Positions 33,932 to 42,829 of a stretch of DNA of 64,000 nt are shown piece by piece (the first letter of the stretch is position 1; each line of letters starts with the position of its first letter). The DNA comes from Oscillospiraceae bacterium (GTDB lineage: Bacteria > Bacillota > Clostridia > Oscillospirales > Oscillospiraceae). A program made the translations under genes and the position numbers. The notes under the pieces were generated by a model. The model was not told the origin of the DNA. It was given only the letters and a program-made list of their open reading frames with translations, and did not search any database. The stretch is from the NCBI GenBank assembly GCA_017416245.1, contig JAFQCX010000008.1, positions 1 through 64,000 of the forward strand, read 5' to 3'.

Positions 33932-34762
33932 ATGCTGTTTATCGGATGCCATTTGTCAGCATCAAAGGGCAACGTGGGAATGATACAAACCGCAGAGGAA
34001 TTGGGCGCAAACACCTTTGCGTTCTTTACCCGCAATCCCAGAGGCTCTCAAGCAAAACCGCTGGATATTGCCGATTGTGAAAAAGCAATGGAGCTGCTCC
34101 GCCAAAAGAACTTCGGCAAGCTGGTTGCCCACGGGGCGTATACCATGAATCTGTGTACCGCCCGGGAAAAGGATCGCCTGTTTACCAGAGAGCTGCTGAA
34201 GGACGACCTTTCCCGTATGGCTTATCTTCCGGGCAACTTTTACAACTTTCATCCCGGCAGCCACGTGGGGCAGGGCGTGGAAACAGGCATCAGCCAAATC
34301 GTGGAAGCCCTCCGCTACGCTATGGAGCCGGATCATCCCGTAACCGTTCTGCTGGAAACTATGGCAGGCAAGGGCAGTGAGATCGGCGGACGATTTGAAG
34401 AACTAAAGGTAATTATCGATGGCGTTGGCAGCGAAAGAATCGGTGTGTGTATGGATACCTGCCACGTGTACGATGCCGGATACGATATTGTAAACGACTT
34501 AGACGGGGTGCTGGAAGAATTTGACCGGGTGATCGGTCTGGACAGACTCTGCGCGCTGCATCTGAACGATTCAAAGAATCCCTTTTCCAGCCACAAGGAC
34601 CGGCACGAGTGCATCGGAAAAGGCGCCTTGGGGGAGGAAACCTTCCGTAATATTGTGAATCATCCCCTGTTAAAGGGAAAACCTATGATTTTAGAAACAC
34701 CCAACGAATTGCCGGACTATGCAAAGGAGATCGCATTGTTGCGGCAAATGGAAAACGATTAA
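33932..34762 (+). CDS. nfo: Deoxyribonuclease IV (AP endonuclease)
   Basis: Zinc-dependent endonuclease IV that cuts at abasic sites in base-excision repair. N-terminal FIGCHLSASKG, the NFHPGSHVG metal motif, LLETMAGKGSEIGG, CMDTCHVYDAGYD, HLNDSKNPFSSHKDRHECIGKG are the standard zinc-ligand blocks. 276 residues. ATG 33932 follows AAAGGAG by 8 nt; an earlier in-frame ATG at 33899 overlaps the promoter. Confidence 0.95.
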   Translation: MLFIGCHLSASKGNVGMIQTAEELGANTFAFFTRNPRGSQAKPLDIADCEKAMELLRQKNFGKLVAHGAYTMNLCTAREKDRLFTRELLKDDLSRMAYLPGNFYNFHPGSHVGQGVETGISQIVEALRYAMEPDHPVTVLLETMAGKGSEIGGRFEELKVIIDGVGSERIGVCMDTCHVYDAGYDIVNDLDGVLEEFDRVIGLDRLCALHLNDSKNPFSSHKDRHECIGKGALGEETFRNIVNHPLLKGKPMILETPNELPDYAKEIALLRQMEND

Positions 34763-34779
34763 CAAAAGGAGGTGGCAGT

Positions 34780-36501
34780 GTGGACGGCTTGTTTTATACC
34801 TTGCAAACTGCGCAGGACACATATTTCAATGTGCTGGTAGGCATATTGCGGTACGGCGCGCCTGTTTTGGCATTTATATTGTTGCTGCGCTGCCTGAAGC
34901 CTTTGCTGACCTTCCGCAGAGAGCCGGAAATCTGGGCCTGGTTGTGCCTGGAGGACGGCACAAAGCTGCCCATTACCCACTGGGAGAATGTGATCGGCCG
35001 CAGCAAGCGCAGCGATATTGTGATCGATGCGCCCACCGTATCCCGCAGCCACGGTGTTTTGACCCGCTATGATGACGGCAGCTGGACGGTCACCGACTCA
35101 GATTCCTCAAACGGCGTGTTGGTCAACGGGAAAAAGGTCAAGATTTGGGCGCTTGATCCCAAGGATGTTATCACCATTGGTGGCGTGAATATGCGCTTGG
35201 AGCCCATATCCCAAAAGCAGGAGCAGAAATTGGCCCAGCTACGTACAAAAGGCTCATCCTTCTTTACAAGCCTTTTGAATCTGCTGATCCTGACAGTGTA
35301 TCAAGCTCTGTGCTGTCTGGCATATCTTATGAATGGCTCCCAGGAAACCGCCCAGTCTGTGCTGATCGGCTTTGCAGGCATTGCGGTGATGGAGTGGCTG
35401 CTGCTACTGTTCTATGTGTGCATACACAGAACTTCCTTTGAGGTGGAAACCATCGCCTTCTTCCTTTGCACAATGGGAATGGCGGCGGTTGCGGCAGTTG
35501 TGCCCAGGGAGGCCATAAAGCAGCTGATCGCAATGGCGCTGGGTGTAGCTACCTTTTTGCTGGTGGGCTGGTCCTTGCGTGACTTGGAACGGGCAAAAAA
35601 GATACGATATCTGGCAGGCGTTGCAGGCGTTGGATTCCTGCTGATAACGCTGGTGTTCGGCAAAGAGTATTACGGCGCAAAGAACTGGTTGGAGATCGGC
35701 TCGTTTTCTCTGCAGCCCTCTGAATTGAGCAAGGTCTGCTTTGTGTTTATGGGCGCATCCACAATGGACAGACTGATGAAAAAACGGAATCTGATCCTGT
35801 TCATTGCCTATTCTGTAGTCCTGTGCGGATGCCTGGCGCTGATGAACGACTTCGGCACAGCGCTGATTTTCTTCTGCGCATTTTTGGTGATTGCTTATTT
35901 GCGTTCCGGCAGCGTGGGAACAGTCGCGCTGGCAATCACCGCGCTGGCCTTTGCAGGCGTGGTGGCATTGCGTATTGCTCCCCACGCGCTAAGGCGCTTT
36001 GCCTCCTGGCGGCATATTTGGGAAATGCCGCTGGAAGGTGGCTACCAACAGACCCGGGCGCTGATGTGTATGGCCTCCGGCGGCCTGTTTGGCTTAGGCG
36101 CAGGTCGGGGCTGGATGCAATACGTATTTGCCGCTGACTCCGATGTGGTCATTGCCACGATTTCCGAGGAGTGGGGCTTGACGATAGCGCTATTTTTGAT
36201 TTTTGCCATTATCGGGCTTGCCCTGTTTGTGGTGCGCGCTGCCGCGGTAGGCCGCAGCAGCTTCTATACCATTGGCGGCTGCACTGCCGCTTGCATTATG
36301 CTGGTGCAGGTGATGCTCAATGTGCTGGGCACAGTGGATATAGTGCCCTTAACGGGCGTCACATTCCCGTTTTTGTCCAACGGTGGCTCCAGTATGATAT
36401 GCGCCTGGGGTCTGCTTGCCTTTATCAAGGCTACGGACACACGGCAAAATGCCAGCTTTGCGGTGCGGCTACACAAAACAGGAGGTGCGGTCAATGAATA
36501 G
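34780..36501 (+). CDS. FHA domain fused to SEDS (FtsW/RodA/SpoVE) glycosyltransferase
   Basis: 573 residues. A first membrane segment (about 20-36) is followed by a cytosolic FHA domain (about 52-140) with the phosphothreonine-binding residues GRS (73-75), SRSH (88-91) and SSNG (109-112). Then come about nine to ten membrane segments with SEDS signatures: KNWLEIGSFSLQPSELSK, ASGGLFGLGAGRG, ADSDVVIATISEEWG and PFLSNGGSSM. SEDS proteins polymerise glycan strands from lipid II. Start is GTG 34780 with AGGAGG 6 nt upstream. It overlaps the PBP gene by 8 nt, its expected transpeptidase partner. The FHA link suggests control by the PASTA kinase. Confidence 0.92.
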   Translation: MDGLFYTLQTAQDTYFNVLVGILRYGAPVLAFILLLRCLKPLLTFRREPEIWAWLCLEDGTKLPITHWENVIGRSKRSDIVIDAPTVSRSHGVLTRYDDGSWTVTDSDSSNGVLVNGKKVKIWALDPKDVITIGGVNMRLEPISQKQEQKLAQLRTKGSSFFTSLLNLLILTVYQALCCLAYLMNGSQETAQSVLIGFAGIAVMEWLLLLFYVCIHRTSFEVETIAFFLCTMGMAAVAAVVPREAIKQLIAMALGVATFLLVGWSLRDLERAKKIRYLAGVAGVGFLLITLVFGKEYYGAKNWLEIGSFSLQPSELSKVCFVFMGASTMDRLMKKRNLILFIAYSVVLCGCLALMNDFGTALIFFCAFLVIAYLRSGSVGTVALAITALAFAGVVALRIAPHALRRFASWRHIWEMPLEGGYQQTRALMCMASGGLFGLGAGRGWMQYVFAADSDVVIATISEEWGLTIALFLIFAIIGLALFVVRAAAVGRSSFYTIGGCTAACIMLVQVMLNVLGTVDIVPLTGVTFPFLSNGGSSMICAWGLLAFIKATDTRQNASFAVRLHKTGGAVNE

Positions 36502-37855
36502 AATTGCATCTCGAGCAATGGTCCTTTTCCTGCTTGTGCTGCTTTTGCTGGGAGGCTTTGTGTTCTTTTTGGCAGAGTACTTGGTAAAGGCAGACGACTG
36601 GGTCATATTCCCCGGTTCACCCCACGTGTATACCGGCGGTAACATCGGCTGCGGCGTGGTAGTGGATAAGGATGGGGCCCTGCTTTTGGATTTGAATGAG
36701 GGGCGCAGATATTCCAATTTGCTGCCCCTGCGGCAATCCACCGTCCATTGGGTCGGTGACCGTTACGGCAGTATCAGTGCGCCGTCACTCTCCTATTATG
36801 CTGCCGAGATGGCAGGCTTTGATGTGATCAACGGTGTGTACAACTATGGACAGACCGGCGGTGTAGCGGAGCTTACCTTATCTGCAAAGGCGCAGATGGC
36901 GGCATTGGAGGCTATGGGCAGCTATAAGGGCACTGTGGCGGTGTATAACTACAAAACCGGCCAGCTGCTGTGCGCAGTTACCACGCCCACCTATGACCCG
37001 GATAATGTACCTTCCTTCACGGAAGAGGACGAAGCCTATAAGGGACTCTACGTAAACCGTTTCACCCAGTCCAGCTATATTCCCGGCTCGATTTTTAAGA
37101 TCGTCACCTTGGCGGCAGCGCTGGAAACCGACCCGGATATCGTAAACAAAACCTTTGTTTGCCGGGGCGAATATAAGATCGGCAACGAGGAGATCACCTG
37201 TGAGGGAGCGCACTGGGAGCAGACGTTAAAACAGGCGTTCTGCAACTCCTGTAACTGTGCCTTTGCGGAGATCGCTTTACAGCTGGGAGCAGATACGCTC
37301 ACCGAATATGTAGAAAAATTCGGCATTACCAAGCAGGTTTCCTTTGACGGCATTACCACCGCGAAAGGAAACTTCCAAATTCAAAGCAATGCGGATCTGA
37401 ACCTGGCCTGGGCAAGTATCGGTCAGCACCTGGACCTGGTGAATCCCTGCGCCTTTATGACCTTTATGGGCGCAATAGCCAATGACGGAAAAGGAAGCAC
37501 TCCGTACCTGGTAGAGGAGATCGCTATCAATGGCAACCGCACCTACGATGCAAAGCGGAATTCCGGCGACCGCATTATGTCTAAGGAAACTGCGGCGATC
37601 CTTCAGGCGTATATGCAAAACAATGTGACCGTCAAGTATGGCGCGGACAATTTTCCCGGCTTGACCGTGGGCGCGAAGACCGGCACCGGTGAGGTGGAAG
37701 GGAAGAAGCCCAATGCAATGCTGGCAGGCTTCGTGGATAACGAGGAGCTGCCGCTGGCATTTATGGTTTGCGTGGAGGATGCAGGCTATGGAAAGACTGT
37801 ATGTATCCCCATCATATCCAAGGTGCTTACAGCGGTGCGCGAGAGTATGGATTAA
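36494..37855 (+). CDS. Class B penicillin-binding protein (PbpA/FtsI-like)
   Basis: 453-residue D,D-transpeptidase with an N-terminal membrane anchor (about 9-31) and an outer transpeptidase domain. Active-site motifs: S199-I-F-K202, S252-C-N254, K395-T-G-T. The short N-terminal region lacks the long dimerisation domain and PASTA repeats of larger class B enzymes, resembling actinobacterial PbpA partners of FHA-adjacent SEDS proteins. ATG 36494 has AGGAGG upstream; coupling to the SEDS gene is by 8-nt overlap. Confidence 0.92.
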   Translation: MNRIASRAMVLFLLVLLLLGGFVFFLAEYLVKADDWVIFPGSPHVYTGGNIGCGVVVDKDGALLLDLNEGRRYSNLLPLRQSTVHWVGDRYGSISAPSLSYYAAEMAGFDVINGVYNYGQTGGVAELTLSAKAQMAALEAMGSYKGTVAVYNYKTGQLLCAVTTPTYDPDNVPSFTEEDEAYKGLYVNRFTQSSYIPGSIFKIVTLAAALETDPDIVNKTFVCRGEYKIGNEEITCEGAHWEQTLKQAFCNSCNCAFAEIALQLGADTLTEYVEKFGITKQVSFDGITTAKGNFQIQSNADLNLAWASIGQHLDLVNPCAFMTFMGAIANDGKGSTPYLVEEIAINGNRTYDAKRNSGDRIMSKETAAILQAYMQNNVTVKYGADNFPGLTVGAKTGTGEVEGKKPNAMLAGFVDNEELPLAFMVCVEDAGYGKTVCIPIISKVLTAVRESMD

Positions 37856-37860
37856 CTGTG

Positions 37861-37881
37861 TTTTGTGTAATTTACACAAAA
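37861..37881. repeat. AT-rich 10-bp dyad after the PBP gene
   Basis: TTTTGTGTAA, one base, TTACACAAAA: a perfect inverted repeat starting 5 bp after the PBP stop and 40 bp before the liv -35 box. It could be a weak terminator or a DNA operator; the near-zero loop argues for a protein site. Confidence 0.45.
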
Positions 37882-37920
37882 AGAATAAGCAGATTCGAAA
37901 TATTAAGTGTATTTTTGTGG

Positions 37921-37949
37921 TTGACAAATGTGCGTGCGTGAGATACAAT
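37921..37949 (+). promoter_or_regulatory. Promoter of the liv operon
   Basis: TTGACA (37921-37926), 17-bp spacer, TACAAT (37944-37949). Leader of about 85 nt to the binding-protein ATG. Confidence 0.85.
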
Positions 37950-38039
37950 GTAGACACTTTCCCTTTGTTATAAGGAAACGCGTGCGCAAAGCACCTCCGC
38001 TTCTTTGTATAAAAGCTGAAAAGAAAAGGAGATTAAATT

Positions 38040-39182
38040 ATGAAAAAGTTTCTCGCGATCCTGATGGCTGCTTTAATGGTAGCAGCAATGTTTGCCGGCT
38101 GCGGCAATAAGGCCGGCTCCACAGCCAATAACACCGAGTATGTCATTGGCGTTTCCGGTCCTCTGACCGGTGGCGCTGCTGTTTACGGTCTGGCAGTCCA
38201 GAATGCTGCGCAGATGGCAGTAGACGAAATCAATGCAGCCGGCGGTCTGAACGGCACTAACTTCAAGCTGATCGCTACCGATGACCAGCACGATCCCACC
38301 AAGGTTGCCACCAACTATGCCAACCTGATGAATCAGGGCATGCAGGTATCTCTGGGTACTGTTACCACTGCCCCCGGCGAGGAGTTCAAGACTCTGGCTA
38401 AGGAAGACAATGTCTTCTTCCTGACCCCCTCCGCTTCCGGCGACAAGATCCCTGAGTTTGACAACGGCTTCCAGATGTGCTTTGCTGACGGCAACCAGGG
38501 TAAGGTTGCAGCTGACTACGTTAATGGCGCCGGCTTGACCAAGATCGGTGTTTGCTACAGATCCGACGATCCCTACTCCGACGGCATCTACAAGCAGTTC
38601 AAGGAGAATCTGAACAAGTCCATTGAAGTGGTAGAGACCAGCTTTACTGATGCTACCTCCACCGACTTCTCCACTCAGATCTCCCAGCTGAAGGAATGCA
38701 CCTTCATCTTTATGCCCATCTACTACCAGCCCGCTGCTGTATTTATGGAGCAGGCAAAGGACATCATTAAGGCTGACGCTACTTACTACGGCTGCGATGG
38801 CTTTGACGGCCTGGCAGGTCAGCTGGATCTGACTACCATTCCTCAGGAAGTTTCTATGCTGAGCCACTTTGATGCCACTGCTAAGGAAGGCAAGGCTGCA
38901 GAATTTGTCAAGAAGTACACCGAAAAGTACGGCGCAGACACGCTGAATCAGTTCGGCGCATCCGCTTATGACTGCATTTATGCCATCTACGGCGCTATGA
39001 AGGAACTGATCGATGCCGGTGAGGAGATCACACCTAAGACATCCGCTTCCGATCTGTGCGATATGCTCAAGGGCAAGTTCACCGGCGGCTACACTTTGGC
39101 TGCAGGCGCTACCGGCTCCAACATCAAGTGGAATGCAGACGGCACCGTTGATAAGGGCGCTGTTAAGTACAACCTGAAGTAA
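38040..39182 (+). CDS. livK: Branched-chain amino-acid-type ABC substrate-binding lipoprotein
   Basis: 380-residue type I periplasmic-binding-fold protein. Lipoprotein signal ending FAGC (Cys21), then YVIGVSGPLTGGAAVYG and the Leu/Ile/Val-binding pattern FKLIATDDQHDPTKVATNYANLM. It delivers substrate to the LivHM permease; leucine, isoleucine and valine are the default, but relatives bind other amino acids or amides. AAAGGAGA precedes ATG. Codon use is biased to preferred codons, in keeping with abundant expression. Confidence 0.92.
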   Translation: MKKFLAILMAALMVAAMFAGCGNKAGSTANNTEYVIGVSGPLTGGAAVYGLAVQNAAQMAVDEINAAGGLNGTNFKLIATDDQHDPTKVATNYANLMNQGMQVSLGTVTTAPGEEFKTLAKEDNVFFLTPSASGDKIPEFDNGFQMCFADGNQGKVAADYVNGAGLTKIGVCYRSDDPYSDGIYKQFKENLNKSIEVVETSFTDATSTDFSTQISQLKECTFIFMPIYYQPAAVFMEQAKDIIKADATYYGCDGFDGLAGQLDLTTIPQEVSMLSHFDATAKEGKAAEFVKKYTEKYGADTLNQFGASAYDCIYAIYGAMKELIDAGEEITPKTSASDLCDMLKGKFTGGYTLAAGATGSNIKWNADGTVDKGAVKYNLK

Positions 39183-39194
39183 TTTAGAATAACA

Positions 39195-39227
39195 CAATTT
39201 GCCGGCGCGCGAATCGCCGGCAAATTG
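39195..39227 (+). promoter_or_regulatory. Intercistronic hairpin between livK and livH
   Basis: Perfect 13-bp stem CAATTTGCCGGCG/CGCCGGCAAATTG with a 7-nt loop and no T run. Such hairpins commonly stabilise the 3' end of a binding-protein mRNA, giving it in excess over permease. Confidence 0.7.
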
Positions 39228-39286
39228 TCCGTTCCCGGGGACTTTGTGAGTCCTAATATGTACGCTATATAAAAAGGTTTGATTAT

Positions 39287-40162
39287 ATGAAATTATTAGA
39301 AACACTACTGAACGGACTCAGCTCCGGCAGTACCTACGCCATGATAGCTTTGGGCTATACCATGGTTTACGGTATCGCCAAGATGCTGAACTTTGCCCAT
39401 GGCGACGTGATCATGGTGGGTGGTTATACCCTCTATGTGTCTGCGGTTATGATGGGCATCCATCCGCTGCTGGCGCTGCTTTTGGCGATTATTTGCTGCG
39501 CAGTTTTGGGTGTCACCATTGAGAAACTGGCATATAAGCCTCTGCGGGGCGCTTCTCCTTTGGCGGTTTTGATCACAGCCATCGGTATGAGCTATCTGCT
39601 GCAGTCAGTTGCTCAGATGATCTTCGGCTCTGCAGACCGGATGGTGCGTCTGTTCGACCTTGGACGTATCACAGTCGGCTCTATGCAGATCTCTACATAT
39701 ACCATTATTACCCTGGCTTGTTCTGCGGTGATCATGGCAGGTCTGAGCCTGTTCGTAAAATACACCCGTATCGGCAGAGCTATGATCGCGGTATCTGAGG
39801 ATAAGGACGCAGCCCAGCTTATGGGCATCAACGTGAACTTCATTATCACCATAACCTTTGCGATCGGTTCTGCATTGGCAGCCTTTGCCGGATTCTTTAT
39901 GGTTTTGAAATCTCCCCCTGTCAATAGCACCCTGGGCGCTATGCCCGGTATCAAGGCCTTTACCGCGGCGGTTATCGGCGGTATCGGCTCTATTCCCGGC
40001 GCTATGCTTGGCGGCATTCTGATGGGCATTGTGGAGTCCTTTGCTCAGACCAATCCGGTGATCGCGCCCTTTACGGTTGCCATCGAGTTTTCCATTCTGA
40101 TCGTGATTTTGCTGGTGCGTCCCTCCGGCATTCTGGGTAAAAAGAGGAGGGAGAAGGTATGA
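39287..40162 (+). CDS. livH: Branched-chain amino-acid ABC permease LivH
   Basis: 291-residue inner-membrane permease with about eight hydrophobic segments. The N-terminus NGLSSGSTYAMIALGYTMVYGIAKMLNFAHGDVIMVG is the LivH signature, and the EAA-like region IKAFTAAVIGGIGSIPGAMLGG is near the C-terminus. It overlaps livM by 4 nt (ATGA). Confidence 0.95.
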   Translation: MKLLETLLNGLSSGSTYAMIALGYTMVYGIAKMLNFAHGDVIMVGGYTLYVSAVMMGIHPLLALLLAIICCAVLGVTIEKLAYKPLRGASPLAVLITAIGMSYLLQSVAQMIFGSADRMVRLFDLGRITVGSMQISTYTIITLACSAVIMAGLSLFVKYTRIGRAMIAVSEDKDAAQLMGINVNFIITITFAIGSALAAFAGFFMVLKSPPVNSTLGAMPGIKAFTAAVIGGIGSIPGAMLGGILMGIVESFAQTNPVIAPFTVAIEFSILIVILLVRPSGILGKKRREKV

Positions 40163-41301
40163 GCAAGCTTAAAAACATCAAGTGGAAGCAATATATCGTC
40201 TATTTGGTGCTTGTCGCAGTTGCCTGCTACTTTGGCGTATTCGGCTTGCAGCAAAACCTGAACCGTTCCACCACGATCCTGTTGGAAAAAGCAGCTGTGG
40301 CAATGATCCTTGCAGTTTCTTTGAATCTGGTGGTCGGTTTTCTGGGCGAACTGTCCCTTGGACATGCCGGCTTTATGTGTGTCGGCGCGTACTTAGGCGC
40401 TAAGACTGCCCTTGCCTTAACGGCAGCTATGGGTCCCGGCAATGAGCTTCTGGTGCTGGTCATCTGCCTGCTGGTAGGTGGTGTTGCAGCTGCAGCCTGC
40501 GGTGTGATCATCGGCCTGCCTGCTCTTCGTTTGAGAGGCGACTACCTGGCGATCGTGACCCTGGCATTCGGCGAAATTGTCAGATCCCTGTTTGAAAACC
40601 TGCCTGATGAGATGTTTGGCGGCAGCCTGGGTCAGCAGTCTGTGCGGTATGACCGTTATCAGCTGTTCATCATTGGCTTTGTGCTGGTGATTTTGACTTT
40701 GGCAGTGCTTCAGAATCTGATTCGCTCCAAGCACGGCAGAGCAGTTACCTCCATTCGCGACAGTGAGATCGCTGCCCGTGCCTGCGGTATCAATGTAACC
40801 AAGTATAAGCTGCTGGTCTTTACCGTGTCTGCGTTCTTTGCCGGAATTGCCGGCGTGCTGTTCTCCTTTACCCAGAATAAGGTCCAGCCCACCACCTTCG
40901 ACTATAACTATTCCATCGAGATTTTGGTTATGGTAGTGCTGGGCGGTATGGGCAGTCTGAACGGCAGCCTGATCGCAGCTGTGCTGATCACCTATCTGAA
41001 TGAGGAATTGCAGATCGTCCTGACCGGTGACCTGGCAGTTCTTCGGGGCCTTCTGTATGCGCTGGTAATGATCCTGCTGATCATCTACAGAAACGCGCCT
41101 GCGCTGAAGGGCTTCCGTGAAAAGTGGAATATGAAGAGATTCATTGACCGTATGCGTAAGCACGATCCTGCCAAGATCCACGATGACGAGGCGAAATGGG
41201 ATCGGGTACCCACCAAGATCATGGTGGACGAGGTGCTGTCCGTAGATATCCAGACCAGCTCTCCCTATACCCCCGACAAGCGCAAGAAGGAGGAAGACTA
41301 A
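40159..41301 (+). CDS. livM: Branched-chain amino-acid ABC permease LivM
   Basis: 380 residues. Hydrophobic segments span about 11-315, with LNLVVGFLGELSLGHAGFMCVGAYLGA and VMVVLGGMGSLNGSLIAA. After the last segment there is an unusual charged cytosolic tail of about 60 residues (rich in K, D, E), longer than in E. coli LivM. The livG ATG follows its stop codon directly. Confidence 0.94.
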   Translation: MSKLKNIKWKQYIVYLVLVAVACYFGVFGLQQNLNRSTTILLEKAAVAMILAVSLNLVVGFLGELSLGHAGFMCVGAYLGAKTALALTAAMGPGNELLVLVICLLVGGVAAAACGVIIGLPALRLRGDYLAIVTLAFGEIVRSLFENLPDEMFGGSLGQQSVRYDRYQLFIIGFVLVILTLAVLQNLIRSKHGRAVTSIRDSEIAARACGINVTKYKLLVFTVSAFFAGIAGVLFSFTQNKVQPTTFDYNYSIEILVMVVLGGMGSLNGSLIAAVLITYLNEELQIVLTGDLAVLRGLLYALVMILLIIYRNAPALKGFREKWNMKRFIDRMRKHDPAKIHDDEAKWDRVPTKIMVDEVLSVDIQTSSPYTPDKRKKEED

Positions 41302-42072
41302 ATGGCGGAGACTGTTTTGAAAATTGAAAACCTCGGCATCTCCTTTGGCGGCTTAAAGGCGGTACAGGGCTTGAATATGGAGATCAGGGAGAAGGAGCTC
41401 TACGGCCTGGTTGGCCCTAATGGCGCCGGTAAAACCACAGTGTTCAATATGATCACAGGTGTTTATAAGCCCACAACCGGTAAGTTTTACCTGTGTGGCG
41501 AGGATCTGACAGGAAAGAGTCAGGAGACGATCAACCACAAGGGTATTGCCCGTACCTTCCAGAATATCCGTCTGTTTAACAATATGACGGTGGTCCGCAA
41601 TGTTATGGTTGGCCTGCATAACCAGCCGGAATACAAATGCGGCCTGTTTACCAGTATGCTGCGGCTTCCCCGCCACTTCAAGGTGGAAAAGAAAATGCGT
41701 GAGCACGCCAAGCAGATCCTGGAAGTGGTTGGATTACTGGAGGAACGGAATAATCTGGCCTGCAACCTGCCGTATGGCAAGCAGCGGAAGCTGGAGATCG
41801 CCAGAGCCCTGGCAACCAACCCCAAGCTTCTGTGCCTGGATGAGCCGGCTGCCGGTATGAATCCCCACGAAACCCAGGAGCTGATGGACATCATCCGCTT
41901 GATCCGGGAGAAGTTCAATGTGACCATTTTGCTGATCGAGCACGATATGAAGTTCGTTTCCGGCCTTTGTGATGAAATTACTGTGTTAAACTTCGGCACA
42001 GTACTGGCCCAGGGCGATACCAAAACCGCGCTTCAGGATCCTGAGGTCGTGAAAGCCTATATCGGAGGTTAA
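41302..42072 (+). CDS. livG: Branched-chain amino-acid ABC ATPase LivG
   Basis: 256-residue ATPase. Walker A GPNGAGKTT, the LivG-type signature region LPYGKQRKLEIARAL, Walker B LLCLDEPAAGMNPHE, and H-loop LIEHDMKFVSGLCD. It energises uptake together with LivF. Confidence 0.95.
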   Translation: MAETVLKIENLGISFGGLKAVQGLNMEIREKELYGLVGPNGAGKTTVFNMITGVYKPTTGKFYLCGEDLTGKSQETINHKGIARTFQNIRLFNNMTVVRNVMVGLHNQPEYKCGLFTSMLRLPRHFKVEKKMREHAKQILEVVGLLEERNNLACNLPYGKQRKLEIARALATNPKLLCLDEPAAGMNPHETQELMDIIRLIREKFNVTILLIEHDMKFVSGLCDEITVLNFGTVLAQGDTKTALQDPEVVKAYIGG

Positions 42073-42076
42073 CGCA

Positions 42077-42787
42077 ATGGCATTGTTAGAAGTAAATAAT
42101 CTGGAAGTATACTACGGTGTCATCTGCGCGCTGAAGGGCATTAGCTTTCACGTAAATGAGGGCGAGATCGTATCCCTCATCGGCGCCAACGGCGCCGGCA
42201 AGACCACAATGATGCAAAGCACCGTGGGTATTATCCCCAAGAAGGGTGGCAGCGTGATCTTTGACGGGCAGGATATTACCAAAACTCCCTGCCATAAGAT
42301 CGTGCAGCTGGGTATGACCCAGGTGCCTGAGGGGCGTCGCATTTTCCAGGAACTGACTGTTTATGAAAACCTGATGATGGGCGCTTACACCGTTAAGGAT
42401 CAGCAACGATTCAAGGCCGATATGGATCGGGTCTTTGAACTGTTTCCCCGTCTTGCAGAGCGTCGCAAGCAGATTGCCGGTACGCTTTCCGGCGGTGAGC
42501 AGCAGATGCTGGCTATGTCCCGTGCGCTGATGATCAACCCTAAGCTCTTGATGCTGGACGAGCCCTCTATGGGTCTTGCGCCCATTCTGGTGGACCAGAT
42601 CTTCTCTATTATCAAAGACCTGCATAAAGCAGGCACCACCATTCTGCTGGTGGAGCAGAATGCAAGTAAGGCGCTGGAGATATCTGACCGGGCCTATGTT
42701 TTGGAAACCGGTAAGATCACCTTAAGCGGCACCGGCAAGGAACTGATGCAAAGTCCCGAGGTGCAAAAAGCCTACTTGGGCGGATAA
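42077..42787 (+). CDS. livF: Branched-chain amino-acid ABC ATPase LivF
   Basis: 236 residues. Walker A GANGAGKTT, MTQVPEGRRIFQELTVYENLMMGAY, signature LSGGEQQMLAMSRALM, Walker B LMLDEPSMGLAPI and VEQNASKAL are all typical LivF. SD GGAGG overlaps the end of livG. Last gene of the operon, followed by a strong terminator. Confidence 0.95.
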   Translation: MALLEVNNLEVYYGVICALKGISFHVNEGEIVSLIGANGAGKTTMMQSTVGIIPKKGGSVIFDGQDITKTPCHKIVQLGMTQVPEGRRIFQELTVYENLMMGAYTVKDQQRFKADMDRVFELFPRLAERRKQIAGTLSGGEQQMLAMSRALMINPKLLMLDEPSMGLAPILVDQIFSIIKDLHKAGTTILLVEQNASKALEISDRAYVLETGKITLSGTGKELMQSPEVQKAYLGG

Positions 42788-42791
42788 TTTC

Positions 42792-42829
42792 AAACACCCC
42801 CTGCATAGAGTAAAGCAGGGGGTGTTTTT
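42792..42829 (+). terminator. Terminator after livF whose 3' arm contains the next SD
   Basis: Perfect 13-bp stem AAACACCCCCTGC (42792-42804) with GCAGGGGGTGTTT (42815-42827), then TT. The AGGGGG of the 3' arm lies about 8 nt before ATG 42830, the same layout as at 5341-5377. Confidence 0.85.
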
